DNA of 60,872 nt from Burkholderia sp. LMG 13014 (GTDB lineage: Bacteria > Pseudomonadota > Gammaproteobacteria > Burkholderiales > Burkholderiaceae): the NCBI RefSeq assembly GCF_905232215.1, contig NZ_CAJNKE010000004.1, forward strand, positions 1 through 60,872, in the 5' to 3' direction. A program made the position numbers and the translations under genes. Below are positions 35,264-43,890 of this stretch, one piece after another (position 1 is the first letter of the stretch; each line of letters opens with the position of its first letter). The notes below the pieces were generated by a model. The model did not search any database and had not been told where the DNA came from. It was given only the letters and a program-made list of their open reading frames with translations.

Positions 35264-36919
35264 TCACTGCGCCTCGGGTTCCTTCGTGACCGCGTCCGCG
35301 CCCACACCCTGAAGCGTCGACGGAATTGGCACATTTCGCTTGCGGTAATAGTCGATCTCGATTGCTCGCTGATCGACGTTGTCGCGCCAGTCGGTACCCG
35401 ACACTTCTGCCGACTCATCTTCAAGCGTCGAGAATCCTGACTCGATGCCGAGTGCGGCCCCCTGACGCTCCTTCAGCGGATCCACATATCCGCGACCCGG
35501 ACCGATCCACCATGCCCGCGTATAGGCTGCACGCGCCATGTTGAACTCGGGCGCCCCGGCCGGCAGCGGCAAGCTGTCGACCTCCATCGCTTCCTCGGCA
35601 AACGCGCAGAGAATCGGCTGCCCGAAGCCGCGACCAAAGTCGCGACGACGGCGGTCGAACGTCTTCCACGCTTCGAGTGCGGCGGCCCGGTACGAGCTGT
35701 AGTTCACATCAGCCCAGTTCTGCGAAATCTGCTGCGCAGACATTCCCGTGCCCGCGGCGACGTTGCGCAGCATGGCGTTTTCGAACTCGGCGAAATTTCC
35801 GGCAGGGCGCGTCGCCGCGACCGTATTGATACTTTCGCCAGGGAACAAGATCGGCAGCCGGGCACCGCCCAGCCGCAAATCGTTCTTGTCGTGAAATTCG
35901 GCGCGCGCGTCTTGGTATCCGTTGACCGCCTCTTCCTCGCCGTCACCCAGCGCCTCACCGACCAATTGCTTGTCGAACGGACTCGTCACATACGCGCCGA
36001 AAATCGCGTTGATGATCGCCGCGTCGAGTTCCGTTCCGTCGTACTTGATCAGCATCTTGAGACGCTGCAGGACGGGCGTCAGGATGCCGGCGCCGCCTCG
36101 ATGCTGACTGGCCCGGTCAAAGTCGTAGTCGTGGACCACGATCGGACGACCCCAGTCGGTTTCCGCTGGGATCCGCTCCCATGTCACCTGCCGGCCGCCG
36201 CTGAACCAGTCCCCTTGGTGCGCTTTCCGAATGTGATATGCGATCGCCGCACCGAAGTCATCGACCTCGACGCCACCGCGCATCGTCTGGCGATCGAAAT
36301 TCTGCTGCGGATTCGACAGCCGGTCAGGATCGATCAACTGAAGCACAGTCGCGTAGCGCGCACCGCGCAGCAGCCGATCGGGCATCCAATGCAGCATCCC
36401 GAGGGCATCACCGTCGACAGTCTTGTGTCGGAACGCGAGGTGAAACATTTGGGGAATGGTCAGCTTCCGCTGTGCATCGCAGAATCGTGACGGATCTTCC
36501 GACCACGTCCGCCATGCGGCCTCGAGCGCACGACCAAATTCGTCCGCCCACACATGATCGAATGTTTTCAACCCGGTCTGCACCGCGAGCGCACGATAGT
36601 CCGGCTTGCACATCGGTCGGAAGTCTGCACCGATGACGTTGTCGAGCGTGCGCGTGACGGCCGCCGACGCCCAGCCATCGTTTCGCACCAGGTCGCGCAC
36701 GCGCGACACGATACGGTCTCGATACGGGTTGAGCTCGCCATCCGGCGACCACAGCACCGGATTCCAGTCCCGCATATGCTGACCGGACATGTCGGCCGCA
36801 TCGTATGCCGTATGGCTGCTATACCCGCTGTAACCGCTGTTGAGCGCGCGCGCACGCCCCCTCGACGTCGGCAATGGATTCCCATCCGCGCCAAGGATTC
36901 GTACGTTCGCTTCAGTCAT
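35264..36919 (-). CDS. Portal protein, lambda family
   Basis: A 551-residue protein with lambda portal features: YDAADMSGQHMRDWNP, VRDLVRNDGWASAAVTRTLDNVIG, DGDALGMLHWMPDR and LPAGAPEFNMARAAYTRAWWIGPGRGYVDPLKE. It forms the dodecameric DNA entry channel. Its ATG overlaps the gpW-like stop (ATGA). Confidence 0.93.
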   Translation of the reverse strand: MTEANVRILGADGNPLPTSRGRARALNSGYSGYSSHTAYDAADMSGQHMRDWNPVLWSPDGELNPYRDRIVSRVRDLVRNDGWASAAVTRTLDNVIGADFRPMCKPDYRALAVQTGLKTFDHVWADEFGRALEAAWRTWSEDPSRFCDAQRKLTIPQMFHLAFRHKTVDGDALGMLHWMPDRLLRGARYATVLQLIDPDRLSNPQQNFDRQTMRGGVEVDDFGAAIAYHIRKAHQGDWFSGGRQVTWERIPAETDWGRPIVVHDYDFDRASQHRGGAGILTPVLQRLKMLIKYDGTELDAAIINAIFGAYVTSPFDKQLVGEALGDGEEEAVNGYQDARAEFHDKNDLRLGGARLPILFPGESINTVAATRPAGNFAEFENAMLRNVAAGTGMSAQQISQNWADVNYSSYRAAALEAWKTFDRRRRDFGRGFGQPILCAFAEEAMEVDSLPLPAGAPEFNMARAAYTRAWWIGPGRGYVDPLKERQGAALGIESGFSTLEDESAEVSGTDWRDNVDQRAIEIDYYRKRNVPIPSTLQGVGADAVTKEPEAQ

Positions 36920-37191
36920 CGCCGTGTGAATGAGATTCGCATCGCCCGTCGAGGGCTCTTAACAATTCCGAGCTGCGCCTGCATCAGCTGAATCGCCGCC
37001 GCAAGCTGTGCAAGGTTCGCGCGGGTGTAGGTGACGGAGCGCGTCCCGTCACCTTGCGTATAGGAGAGCGATTCCTCCTGCGCCCCCGTCGAGAGCTGGA
37101 TATAGATGCGCTGCGCCTCGGCGAGCGAGGCTTGCAACGCGGTCTGATCCATCCCCGCCAGCAAACTGCTGTTCGGATCGAAGCAACTCAA
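36916..37191 (-). CDS. gpW-like head-tail connector
   Basis: A 91-residue protein with the gpW pattern LQASLAEAQRIYIQLSTGAQEESLSYTQGDG and TRANLAQLAAAIQLMQAQLG. No ATG lies early enough; I chose TTG 37191, 6 nt after a strong AGGAGG (37203-37198). A TTG at 37197 is the other option. gpW closes the portal after packaging. Confidence 0.82.
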   Translation of the reverse strand: MSCFDPNSSLLAGMDQTALQASLAEAQRIYIQLSTGAQEESLSYTQGDGTRSVTYTRANLAQLAAAIQLMQAQLGIVKSPRRAMRISFTRR

Positions 37192-37193
37192 AA

Positions 37194-39233
37194 TCAACCT
37201 CCTGCCCGTGAGCCGGCGAGCCGGCGAATGCGGGTTTTCTTCACAGGCGCTTCTTGTTTAATCACGGGACCATCCGGGCGCATGGGCCGCTCAATACGAA
37301 CGACATCGAGATCCATTACGGCCGGCTCGGTAGGCGCCGGCTCGACCAACTGCGTCGGATCGATCTCCACCGCTTCGACGCGTCGATTAAGCTTCAGCCC
37401 CATATGCATGAGCCCGCACAGCGCGGCATACCCGTACACACGAATGTCTAGCGCCTCGTTGGCGCGCCCTGGCGGCAGTTCCCAAACTCGGTACTGCTGA
37501 CCGCCTGACACCTTCGTGACTGAACGCTCAGCGATCAATTGCGCGAAGTAATTGATGTCTCGGTCGCTCGGGAAGTGCATATAGCCCGGCGGGTACGAAA
37601 CAACCACGCCATTTGCCTCTTCGGGATCCTGCCGCAAGCGATGGCGAATCACATCCTTCGCAGCGTTGACGCCGATGATCACCGGGCGAAACGTCGACTT
37701 CGTGCGAGACGACGGTCGTTTCGTCGGCCACACAGGTGATCGAGCGCCGCCGCGTGCCGACTCACCCTTGATCGCCCACACGCGACGACCGAGGCGCGCT
37801 TTCGCGAACTCGTATACTTTTTGCGTGTGGTGGCCACCCGAGTCAATACATGCAGCAGATACAGCAAAGCCGCGACCGTCGGCGCGACGCCAAACCCTTT
37901 TCAGATACTCATCGACGCGCTTCCATAGGTCGGCGCTTTCGGGATCCCCCTCGAAAACAGCGTGGTCGATCGACCAGCTTTCCTCGTTTCGCCCCCAGCC
38001 GATCGTCTCAAGCTCAATGCGATCGTCCTGAACGTCACCGCCCACCGTCACGATGCCGACACCGTCAGGCACTTCCGCATCCCAGACTTCAGTCCGAGCC
38101 GCCAGACGGGACTCGCTTAGCGCGCGGTCTCCGCGGTCCTCGTAGTCTTCGCCAAGCACCAGGTTGATGAAGGTCTGCCGCATGAGCGGGTCATCCTTCA
38201 CATCCAACCATTCCTCGACAAGGTTCGGCCACGCCGCATTTGAGAACAGGCTGTAGCCGGCCCAGATATGGAAGCCGGCATGCCCTGCGAACGGTTTGTG
38301 AGCACGCCATTCACCGGCTGCCACCATGTCGGGCTTATCCACGTCGCGGATAATGCAGCCGCTATGGCGGCACACGTAGTGTGCAGTCTCAGGTAAGCCG
38401 TTGCCGTTTTCGTCCTTGTCCCACTTCATGCCGTGCGGCGTGTCGGGACTTCCCCATTCGAGAATCTGAAACTCACCACAGTGCGGACACGGCACGTAGT
38501 AGTGCCGTTGGTCGCTGCGCTCGAAGCTCTTCTCGATCCGGCTTTCGCCTTTGACCGTCGGCGTACTGCCGATGATGATCTTACGATTCCAAAATGACTC
38601 GCTGCGCTTGATGCCGAGCTTGATCTGGTCGCCTTCTTTACCGGCACCCATGACCGGATAGCCGTTCACCTCGTCGAACGCGACGATGCGCGCGGTGATT
38701 CGACGGAAGCCGCCCGGGCTATTCGCACCAACAAACGAAATCGACGCGCCGTTCGGAAAGATCCGTTTGGCGATCTTCTGCTGTGAATCCTTCTTCTTCA
38801 GATCGCCAACGATCTCAGCAAGCACCGGCGTATCGCGCAGCATCGGCGCAATCTCGGTGACGCTATAGTCCTCCGCATCCTCTACCCGCGGCTGAACAAC
38901 CAGAATCGCCGAAGGGTCCTGGTGGATAAAGAAAGCTGCTACATGGTCAAGGATCTTCGTATAGCCAACCCGTGCGGATTTCTTGACCGTGATCGTTTCG
39001 ACAGACGGATCAGTGACCGCATCCATGATCCCATTCTGATATGGGAAAGCATGGAACTTACCGGTCTGCGCACTCGTCTCGCGCGACAGAACAGCATATT
39101 TCTCGGCCCATTGGCTAAGCGTCAACCGCGGTGGCGGCTGGATATTGCGCCGCCGCGACACCAACAGTTCGCGTCGCAACGCTTCATACCCGATGGCGTA
39201 ACGCCGCTCTCTAAGCGGTGTTCCCATCTCCAT
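37194..39233 (-). CDS. Terminase large subunit (GpA family)
   Basis: A 679-residue GpA-type terminase: SQWAEKYAVLSRETSAQTGKF, the ATPase region SARVGYTKILDHVAAFF and ILVVQPRVEDAEDY, ITARIVAFDEVNGYP (Walker B-like), Cys pairs CPHCGEF, and the nuclease domain with VGGDVQDDRIELETIGWG. It powers DNA packaging and cleaves at cos. Family membership implies cohesive ends. Confidence 0.94.
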   Translation of the reverse strand: MEMGTPLRERRYAIGYEALRRELLVSRRRNIQPPPRLTLSQWAEKYAVLSRETSAQTGKFHAFPYQNGIMDAVTDPSVETITVKKSARVGYTKILDHVAAFFIHQDPSAILVVQPRVEDAEDYSVTEIAPMLRDTPVLAEIVGDLKKKDSQQKIAKRIFPNGASISFVGANSPGGFRRITARIVAFDEVNGYPVMGAGKEGDQIKLGIKRSESFWNRKIIIGSTPTVKGESRIEKSFERSDQRHYYVPCPHCGEFQILEWGSPDTPHGMKWDKDENGNGLPETAHYVCRHSGCIIRDVDKPDMVAAGEWRAHKPFAGHAGFHIWAGYSLFSNAAWPNLVEEWLDVKDDPLMRQTFINLVLGEDYEDRGDRALSESRLAARTEVWDAEVPDGVGIVTVGGDVQDDRIELETIGWGRNEESWSIDHAVFEGDPESADLWKRVDEYLKRVWRRADGRGFAVSAACIDSGGHHTQKVYEFAKARLGRRVWAIKGESARGGARSPVWPTKRPSSRTKSTFRPVIIGVNAAKDVIRHRLRQDPEEANGVVVSYPPGYMHFPSDRDINYFAQLIAERSVTKVSGGQQYRVWELPPGRANEALDIRVYGYAALCGLMHMGLKLNRRVEAVEIDPTQLVEPAPTEPAVMDLDVVRIERPMRPDGPVIKQEAPVKKTRIRRLAGSRAGG

Positions 39234-39801
39234 CTCGGGTCAACTCCTCGAGCGCTTCAACAATGATGCTATGCAGGACGTCCTGCACCTCCTGAACCGA
39301 CTTCAATCGGTGAATTCGCGGCGCATGCTCGGACGGGATCGAAAGGAGCTTGGTGCGCACCTTTGCATACTCTTCGCCGACGGCCTTTGCTACGTCAGCG
39401 ACCTCGACTACGAGACCCGCATCGCGGTCGTATTCGAGCTGCTCGCGCAAGGCGAGGTAGTTTTCCTTTACGCGTTTCGCCTCTTCGATGTCCATGTCGG
39501 CGCCACTTGCGACGAGCAGGCGAACGGCTGCTTGCGCACCGCTCTCACCTTCATGGATTGCTACCTCTTCATCATGCGAGGTAACACGCTTGTGCGCCCG
39601 AGTCGCCTTGTTACCCTTGGCGTTACCTTGCGCGGTTTGGGTAACAGATTCAATGCCGGCGGAACGGTATCTTTTCAGGCGCGCGTTCGACGCCTCAACG
39701 TCTACTTCATCGCCCGCAAACACAAGCCAGCCGCGCTCCTTCCACTTCGTTACTGTCTTCCGGCTGACGTTGTGGAGGGCTGCGAACTCGCTCTGATTCA
39801 T
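39211..39801 (-). CDS. Terminase small subunit (Nu1/DUF1441-like)
   Basis: A 196-residue protein with an N-terminal winged helix-turn-helix (MNQSEFAALHNVSRKTVTKW, WLVFAGDEVDV) and a helical C-terminus (REQLEYDRDAGLVVEVADVAK), the architecture of lambda Nu1 and DUF1441 proteins. It overlaps the large subunit by 23 bp. It should recognise cos DNA, which is likely just upstream. Confidence 0.85.
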   Translation of the reverse strand: MNQSEFAALHNVSRKTVTKWKERGWLVFAGDEVDVEASNARLKRYRSAGIESVTQTAQGNAKGNKATRAHKRVTSHDEEVAIHEGESGAQAAVRLLVASGADMDIEEAKRVKENYLALREQLEYDRDAGLVVEVADVAKAVGEEYAKVRTKLLSIPSEHAPRIHRLKSVQEVQDVLHSIIVEALEELTRDGDGNTA

Positions 39802-39963
39802 GGCGGCAAACTGTTACCTGTTACCCATTTTCAAAAATTTCACAGCTAGAGAAACATCGCGCGCGCGCAGTGCCCGCGTTGCCGAAAGGGCGGGAGGGAC
39901 CCGCTCGAACCGTTGTATGTTTGCAACATTCGATGATTTTTCGGCATATCCGCAACAGATGTC
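39802..39963. other. Intergenic region upstream of terminase, candidate cos region
   Basis: A 162-bp gap in an otherwise compact operon, directly upstream of the terminase genes where lambda-type phages carry cos. It holds a GC-rich core near 39,880-39,903 (AAAGGGCGGGAGGGACCC) flanked by AT-rich segments. No recognised cosN sequence; the assignment is positional. Confidence 0.35.
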
Positions 39964-40656
39964 CTAGAGCTTGGCCGTGGCTATTGCCCGGTCCATCGCC
40001 TTCTCGAACTCGCGATCGAAATGCGCATCGACAACTTCGAAGGCGCGCTCTCCGAATTCGAGGTGACGCTTGACGGGCTCAGCATCACCGAATCGGATCA
40101 GCAGCTTGAGATGGTCAGACTTGTTGGCGCCCCGCAATGCGACGCCGCGCTTCCCGCTGCGTTTAATCGCCTTAACGTTGGTCGGCCGCTGCCAAACGCC
40201 ACCAATCGATTCACCACTCTTCGTCTTGACCGTCCCAACGAACACATCGGGACGCGCCTCCAAGCGCTGTAGGGCGTTTCGGCTGAAGTTGCCGTACTGG
40301 TTGAGAAGCGTCTTGTCCTTCGGATTCAGCCAGGTTTTGCCGCGACCAATGAGCTTGTGGTCGCCCCCGAATTCGTACGGCTCAAGGTAGGCCGCCGCGA
40401 TGTCCTTCACGAATACGCGCGCTTCGAGATCGCTCTTACGAGCGCCCTTCACAGCAACGGAATTGATCGTGAATGGGGTCGGCCGATCGAACACCTCCGG
40501 CAGAGCCGCCTTTTCGGCACCTTGCGCAAGCTTCGCCGTCGCCGTGAGCGCCTGCGAAACAGCGAAAGGCAGCTGATCCTTCTGAAGGCGAGTGAGTGAT
40601 TTGCTCAGCGCGCGTACATCGGCGTCAACGTTGATCGCGAACGCCGCCGGCATCAT
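39964..40656 (-). CDS. Minor tail protein Z-like (GPZ family) protein
   Basis: A 230-residue protein: LTRLQKDQLPFAVSQALTATAK, ALPEVFDRPTPFTINSVAVKGARKSDLEARVFVKD in parts, and YLEPYEFGGDHKLIG resemble prophage minor tail protein Z. In lambda, gpZ finishes the tail; here the gene lies before the terminase, away from other tail genes, as the second gene of the late operon. Its ATG overlaps the preceding stop. Confidence 0.65.
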   Translation of the reverse strand: MMPAAFAINVDADVRALSKSLTRLQKDQLPFAVSQALTATAKLAQGAEKAALPEVFDRPTPFTINSVAVKGARKSDLEARVFVKDIAAAYLEPYEFGGDHKLIGRGKTWLNPKDKTLLNQYGNFSRNALQRLEARPDVFVGTVKTKSGESIGGVWQRPTNVKAIKRSGKRGVALRGANKSDHLKLLIRFGDAEPVKRHLEFGERAFEVVDAHFDREFEKAMDRAIATAKL

Positions 40657-40913
40657 TCGCCCGGCTTGATGGCCGGATGGTTCTTCAGGTCAGCCAGACG
40701 TTCCGTGATGCGACGGAATTCGTACACGGCGACGTTGCCGACGATCCGGAGGAGGTGTTCGATCTCGGAAATGATGCTGAGCGGATGCTCGATCGTCACG
40801 TCAGCCACCTTCTTATCCACATCGGCTTCAACGCCAGCTCCCATCGTACCGAGGGCTTCGCCGGTCTGGATCTGGTCGCTTTGAACAACAGCGTTTTCGT
40901 TCAGGCCTTCCAT
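40653..40913 (-). CDS. Hypothetical first gene of the late operon
   Basis: An 86-residue protein starting MEGLNENAVVQSDQI; GGAG lies 6 nt before the ATG. It has a helical C-terminal half (PLSIISEIEHLLRIVGNVAVYEFRRITERLADLK). It directly follows the tR'-like terminator. Unknown function. Confidence 0.65.
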   Translation of the reverse strand: MEGLNENAVVQSDQIQTGEALGTMGAGVEADVDKKVADVTIEHPLSIISEIEHLLRIVGNVAVYEFRRITERLADLKNHPAIKPGE

Positions 40914-40928
40914 TCGAATCTCCAATGC

Positions 40929-40961
40929 AAAAAGCCCGCATGCTTTCGCATAGCGGGCTTT
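40929..40961 (-). terminator. tR'-like terminator downstream of the late promoter
   Basis: On the minus strand a perfect stem AAAGCCCGC/GCGGGCTTT with an inner ATGC/GCAT extension and a single bulge, then TTTTT in total. It lies about 70-100 nt after the expected start of the promoter at 41035-41063, the same layout as lambda PR'-tR', where Q-modified polymerase reads through. Confidence 0.85.
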
Positions 40962-41034
40962 GTTTGCTCGCGACTTCACCTCCCACTGGGAGGCGAAAGC
41001 TCACGCGCAAGGCGGAATCGGTAATCTGGGTCGA

Positions 41035-41063
41035 ATCATAGAACAAGGTTCTCGGGTTTACAA
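41035..41063 (-). promoter_or_regulatory. Candidate late promoter (PR'-like)
   Basis: On the minus strand TTGTAA at 41063-41058 and TATGAT at 41040-41035 with exactly 17 bp between. It overlaps the 3' end of the Q-like gene, and the start would be near 41028, upstream of the terminator. It would drive the late operon. Confidence 0.65.
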
Positions 41064-41467
41064 CCCCCTTCTCGCACATTTTTGATCACCGCCTGTGCAG
41101 AGAAGATCGCAATTCGCTTCGAAATTGCGGCATGCGCCTCCGCAAGCACCAGATCAAACTTCCGACCGCGCAACACAGCGCGATGTGTCTTTCGCATTCT
41201 CGTTTGAACCTGTTCCGGCGACATGCGAAGAACATACGTATATTTCAGAACCCATTTCGCCACATGATCTGGCATTGATGACCAGGCAGCCTCGACGAGC
41301 CACCCATCCTTCTCGACCGGCGTGACGCTGGCAGGCAAAGGGCTCCCATCGCGCAGCGCCACATATAGGCGGGCCCATTGCGCACACACGCCGTCATGGA
41401 ACTTCGGCGATCGCACGGTGACGCCCCAGTTGTCCAAGCGTTCTTCCATGTTCTTAAATTCGCTCAT
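41036..41467 (-). CDS. Putative late antiterminator (Q-like)
   Basis: A 143-residue protein beginning MSEFKNMEERLDNWGVTVRS, a start shared by many phage antitermination proteins of the Q type, with a helical recognition-like part (LRMSPEQVQTRMRKTHRAVL). Assignment leans on context: last early minus-strand gene, overlapping a promoter and followed by a terminator, then late genes. Sequence identity to lambda Q itself is not visible. Confidence 0.62.
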   Translation of the reverse strand: MSEFKNMEERLDNWGVTVRSPKFHDGVCAQWARLYVALRDGSPLPASVTPVEKDGWLVEAAWSSMPDHVAKWVLKYTYVLRMSPEQVQTRMRKTHRAVLRGRKFDLVLAEAHAAISKRIAIFSAQAVIKNVREGGCKPENLVL

Positions 41468-41517
41468 CTATTCACCCGTGCTGTAACTGTCGTGTTGTTG
41501 GATTTGAAGCCTAATGC

Positions 41518-41772
41518 TCATTGATGCCGGTGAGCGGCCCGAAATTTGGCGTAGGGCAAGCGAACGTATTGATCGAACCGGGCTTTCGCTCGCGGATCAT
41601 GGTCGAGCTCGGCGCGGCTCTCGACGCGGCAGCGTGCACGAATGAATTCGGCCGCGTCGATCGGGGTATTGGCCGGCTGGCCAATCGACCGCATCCACTC
41701 AAGGAACGCAGGTTCGTTCGCCCATAAGCCGGAAAGTCGAGCAACCGGGCCACCCTTCACCGTCGTCCTCAT
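41518..41772 (-). CDS. Hypothetical early phage protein
   Basis: An 84-residue protein (MRTTVKGGPVARLSGLWANE) with GGAGG before the ATG at 41772. The pattern EFIRARCRVESRAELDHD with a nearby FDQYVRLPY is frequent in small phage proteins next to Q genes. Function unknown. It overlaps the next gene by 4 bp. Confidence 0.7.
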   Translation of the reverse strand: MRTTVKGGPVARLSGLWANEPAFLEWMRSIGQPANTPIDAAEFIRARCRVESRAELDHDPRAKARFDQYVRLPYAKFRAAHRHQ

Positions 41773-42056
41773 GAGAGCCTCCAATATTTCAGGCGGCGCA
41801 GCTTACGCATTCCAATCTGGCGCGGGCTACGACCACGCTGAAACGGCCGAATACGCGTAGCGGCAACAAGCCACGCATCGAGCGATACGGATCCAGCGAT
41901 TTCAAATGATCCTGACCATCCGTTGAGCGGCCATTCGATTCGATCGGAGCAGATGTCGACACCATTGAACCGGGCAGTCACACCGTTAATCGAGCCAATC
42001 TCAAATTCGTTCCCGCCGATCACGAGAGTTGCCTTTCCGAACGTGATTTTGTTCAT
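41769..42056 (-). CDS. Hypothetical early phage protein
   Basis: A 95-residue protein starting MNKITFGKATLVIGGNEFEI, mostly beta-rich in the first 70 residues (VTARFNGVDICSD, WSGSFEIAGSVSLDAWL) with a basic tail (RSPRQIGMRKLRRLKYW). No recognised family. Coupled to neighbours by overlapping start and stop codons. Confidence 0.68.
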   Translation of the reverse strand: MNKITFGKATLVIGGNEFEIGSINGVTARFNGVDICSDRIEWPLNGWSGSFEIAGSVSLDAWLVAATRIRPFQRGRSPRQIGMRKLRRLKYWRLS

Positions 42057-42295
42057 CACACCATCACCCGGAAAGGGATGCCCCAATACAGCATCCAGTC
42101 GATGAGCGATTCGCGCAGATCGACGCCCCGGGGAAACGAAAATTCGATTTCCCCGTTGTCTGCCTCACGCCCGATTACCGGGCAACCCGTGAACGCGACC
42201 AAACGATCGCCCGAGACGTCGTCGACGCGGTTCGCCGAGGCCGCGCGCAACGGGGCCGGCACCGATGACAGTTCAATGCATGCAATTTCGCTCAT
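42056..42295 (-). CDS. Hypothetical early phage protein
   Basis: A 79-residue protein (MSEIACIELSSVPAPLRAAS) ending LIDWMLYWGIPFRVMV. It shares one base with the next gene and overlaps the preceding stop by 4 bp. Not recognised. Confidence 0.65.
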   Translation of the reverse strand: MSEIACIELSSVPAPLRAASANRVDDVSGDRLVAFTGCPVIGREADNGEIEFSFPRGVDLRESLIDWMLYWGIPFRVMV

Positions 42296-42780
42296 GCCAG
42301 GCTCTTCAAGAGAGATTGGAGTTGACGCAGCTTCTCGAGGTTGGCCGCGTTTTCGGCATTCCCCTGCTCGATCGTGAGCGCCGCCGTCTCGATGTCCGAT
42401 GCGAGGATCACGATCTGCGTTGCGAGTGCCCGCGTGCGCTCGGCCAGTTGCGACAGAATCTCGATCGGGAGAATTTCCTGCGGCTCCGTCGCCGCGATAG
42501 TTTCTGCAGATTTCTGTTCCGGCACCTTCAGTACCTCCCTCTCTCTGACTTCGATACGTTGATAGCGGCCGCGGCTCGCCTCACGGATGAGCCCGGAATC
42601 CTTCAGGCGGCCAAGGCACCCATCGATTACCGCGGTATCCGGCGAACTCTTCGTCACGCGCAAGAGATGGCCGGCGATTTCGGACCGCGACCATGCTTCC
42701 TGGATCGGGACCATTTCGAGCACCTTCTTTGCGATCGCGGACAGGCCGCTGAGAGCAGCCTGATATTTCGCCGGCGTCAT
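42292..42780 (-). CDS. Phage protein with winged-helix-like domain
   Basis: A 162-residue protein. Residues 25-75 look like a winged helix (WSRSEIAGHLLRVTKSSPDTAVIDGCLGRLKDSGLI); the rest is a long helix rich in Ala/Gln/Leu, possibly a coiled coil. It may bind DNA, but no family is recognised. Overlaps the next gene by 4 bp. Confidence 0.65.
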   Translation of the reverse strand: MTPAKYQAALSGLSAIAKKVLEMVPIQEAWSRSEIAGHLLRVTKSSPDTAVIDGCLGRLKDSGLIREASRGRYQRIEVREREVLKVPEQKSAETIAATEPQEILPIEILSQLAERTRALATQIVILASDIETAALTIEQGNAENAANLEKLRQLQSLLKSLA

Positions 42781-43082
42781 ACTTGATCCCCCACGTTCAA
42801 TTCGATTTCGCCCGCATCCATTCGAACGAGGTACGGCGCCAACGTCTTCGCGTTCCAGTTCACCGGCACCTCAACCGGATAGGTCCCGTCCGGATTCCAT
42901 GCATGCGGCGCGGCCTGGTCACGGTATTTGTCCGGCACGATCACGTCTGCATAGATCCATGCGGGAGACGGTTTCGCCGGTATGCCGCGGCGAACAGGTC
43001 CGCGCAGACGGACTGCGCGGCATTCGAACGTCACCCAGTTCTCGCGCAGATAGCGCCAATGGCGGATGGACGGCAAAGACAT
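42777..43082 (-). CDS. Hypothetical early phage protein
   Basis: A 101-residue protein starting MSLPSIRHWRYLRENWVTFE and ending MDAGEIELNVGDQV. Moderately conserved appearance (PAWIYADVIVPDKYRDQAAP). The longer open frame to 43367 overlaps the DUF1364 gene and is discarded. Unknown role. Confidence 0.62.
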   Translation of the reverse strand: MSLPSIRHWRYLRENWVTFECRAVRLRGPVRRGIPAKPSPAWIYADVIVPDKYRDQAAPHAWNPDGTYPVEVPVNWNAKTLAPYLVRMDAGEIELNVGDQV

Positions 43083-43084
43083 CT

Positions 43085-43540
43085 TCACGACAAGGCGCAC
43101 ACTTCCTCCGTCATTCCCATCTTTCGGGCCCGTACTGGCTCCCACCTCTCGTATCCCCGATCCCAGACATCGAACTTGACCCGCTTCGGCGTGCCGGAGC
43201 GGTTCTGGTCGATCCATGCGTGGCAGAAGTGGCAACCCGGAACCGTGAATTCGTTTTTCGCCTTCATGCCAGCAGCCTTCCCGTGCCGCGCCTGATTCGA
43301 ATGGCATGGCACGACGGTCTCGTCGATCGGGTTCAACCGACAGATACCGGGGACACGCAGAAAACACGGCTCGCCGCGGCAGGCCGCGAGATACTTCGCT
43401 CCTTCATCGACCGTCGGGCGCTTTGCGCGACGTTTCATCGCGATCTTTTTCGGTGCTTGCTCGGGTAACGGTGAGCTTTTCCGGGACCACGAACCGCGCA
43501 CCATCGGCTTCTTGCGCGGGCCGAAACCTGATCGCTTCAT
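43085..43540 (-). CDS. DUF1364 family (HNH-nuclease-like) phage protein
   Basis: A 151-residue protein with a basic N-terminus and the DUF1364 core: RGEPCFLRVPGICRLNPIDETVVPCHSNQ, then GKAAGMKAKNEF and CHFCHAWIDQ. The Cys/His pattern suggests a zinc-bound HNH-like fold, perhaps a recombination or resolvase-type nuclease. It overlaps the next gene by 4 bp. Confidence 0.78.
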   Translation of the reverse strand: MKRSGFGPRKKPMVRGSWSRKSSPLPEQAPKKIAMKRRAKRPTVDEGAKYLAACRGEPCFLRVPGICRLNPIDETVVPCHSNQARHGKAAGMKAKNEFTVPGCHFCHAWIDQNRSGTPKRVKFDVWDRGYERWEPVRARKMGMTEEVCALS

Positions 43541-43878
43541 GCCGCTACGCGCCCGGCGTCGACCATCGCCCGCATGGCCGGGATCAACGTCCTGAAACCC
43601 TCGTCGATCTGGCGCACACGAACGAATGCCGGGTTCTCTGAAGGCGTGTAGTTTCCCGACGACGGGAACGGCTTGCCGGTCAACTTGAGCAGGTATCCGC
43701 CCTTGGCGCGGCGGCCGCGCTTCACGTATTCCTCGGCGATCAATTTGCGTAGTGGACGCTTGATCGCCTCGACGGTGCGCTTCATCTTCACGGCGAGCTC
43801 CCCCATGGTGACGTTCGGGTTTTCCGCAAGACCCTCGCAGACCAGCCGCGCCGTGTAGCCCATCTTCCGTTCAGCCAT
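43537..43878 (-). CDS. Winged-helix phage protein
   Basis: A 113-residue protein (MAERKMGYTARLVCEGL) with a helix-turn-helix region VTMGELAVKMKRTVEAIKRPLRKLIAEEYV followed by a wing (GGYLLKLTG). A probable DNA-binding accessory. A TTG nine bases upstream is less likely than ATG 43878. Confidence 0.65.
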   Translation of the reverse strand: MAERKMGYTARLVCEGLAENPNVTMGELAVKMKRTVEAIKRPLRKLIAEEYVKRGRRAKGGYLLKLTGKPFPSSGNYTPSENPAFVRVRQIDEGFRTLIPAMRAMVDAGRVAA

Positions 43879-43890
43879 TCGCAACACCTC

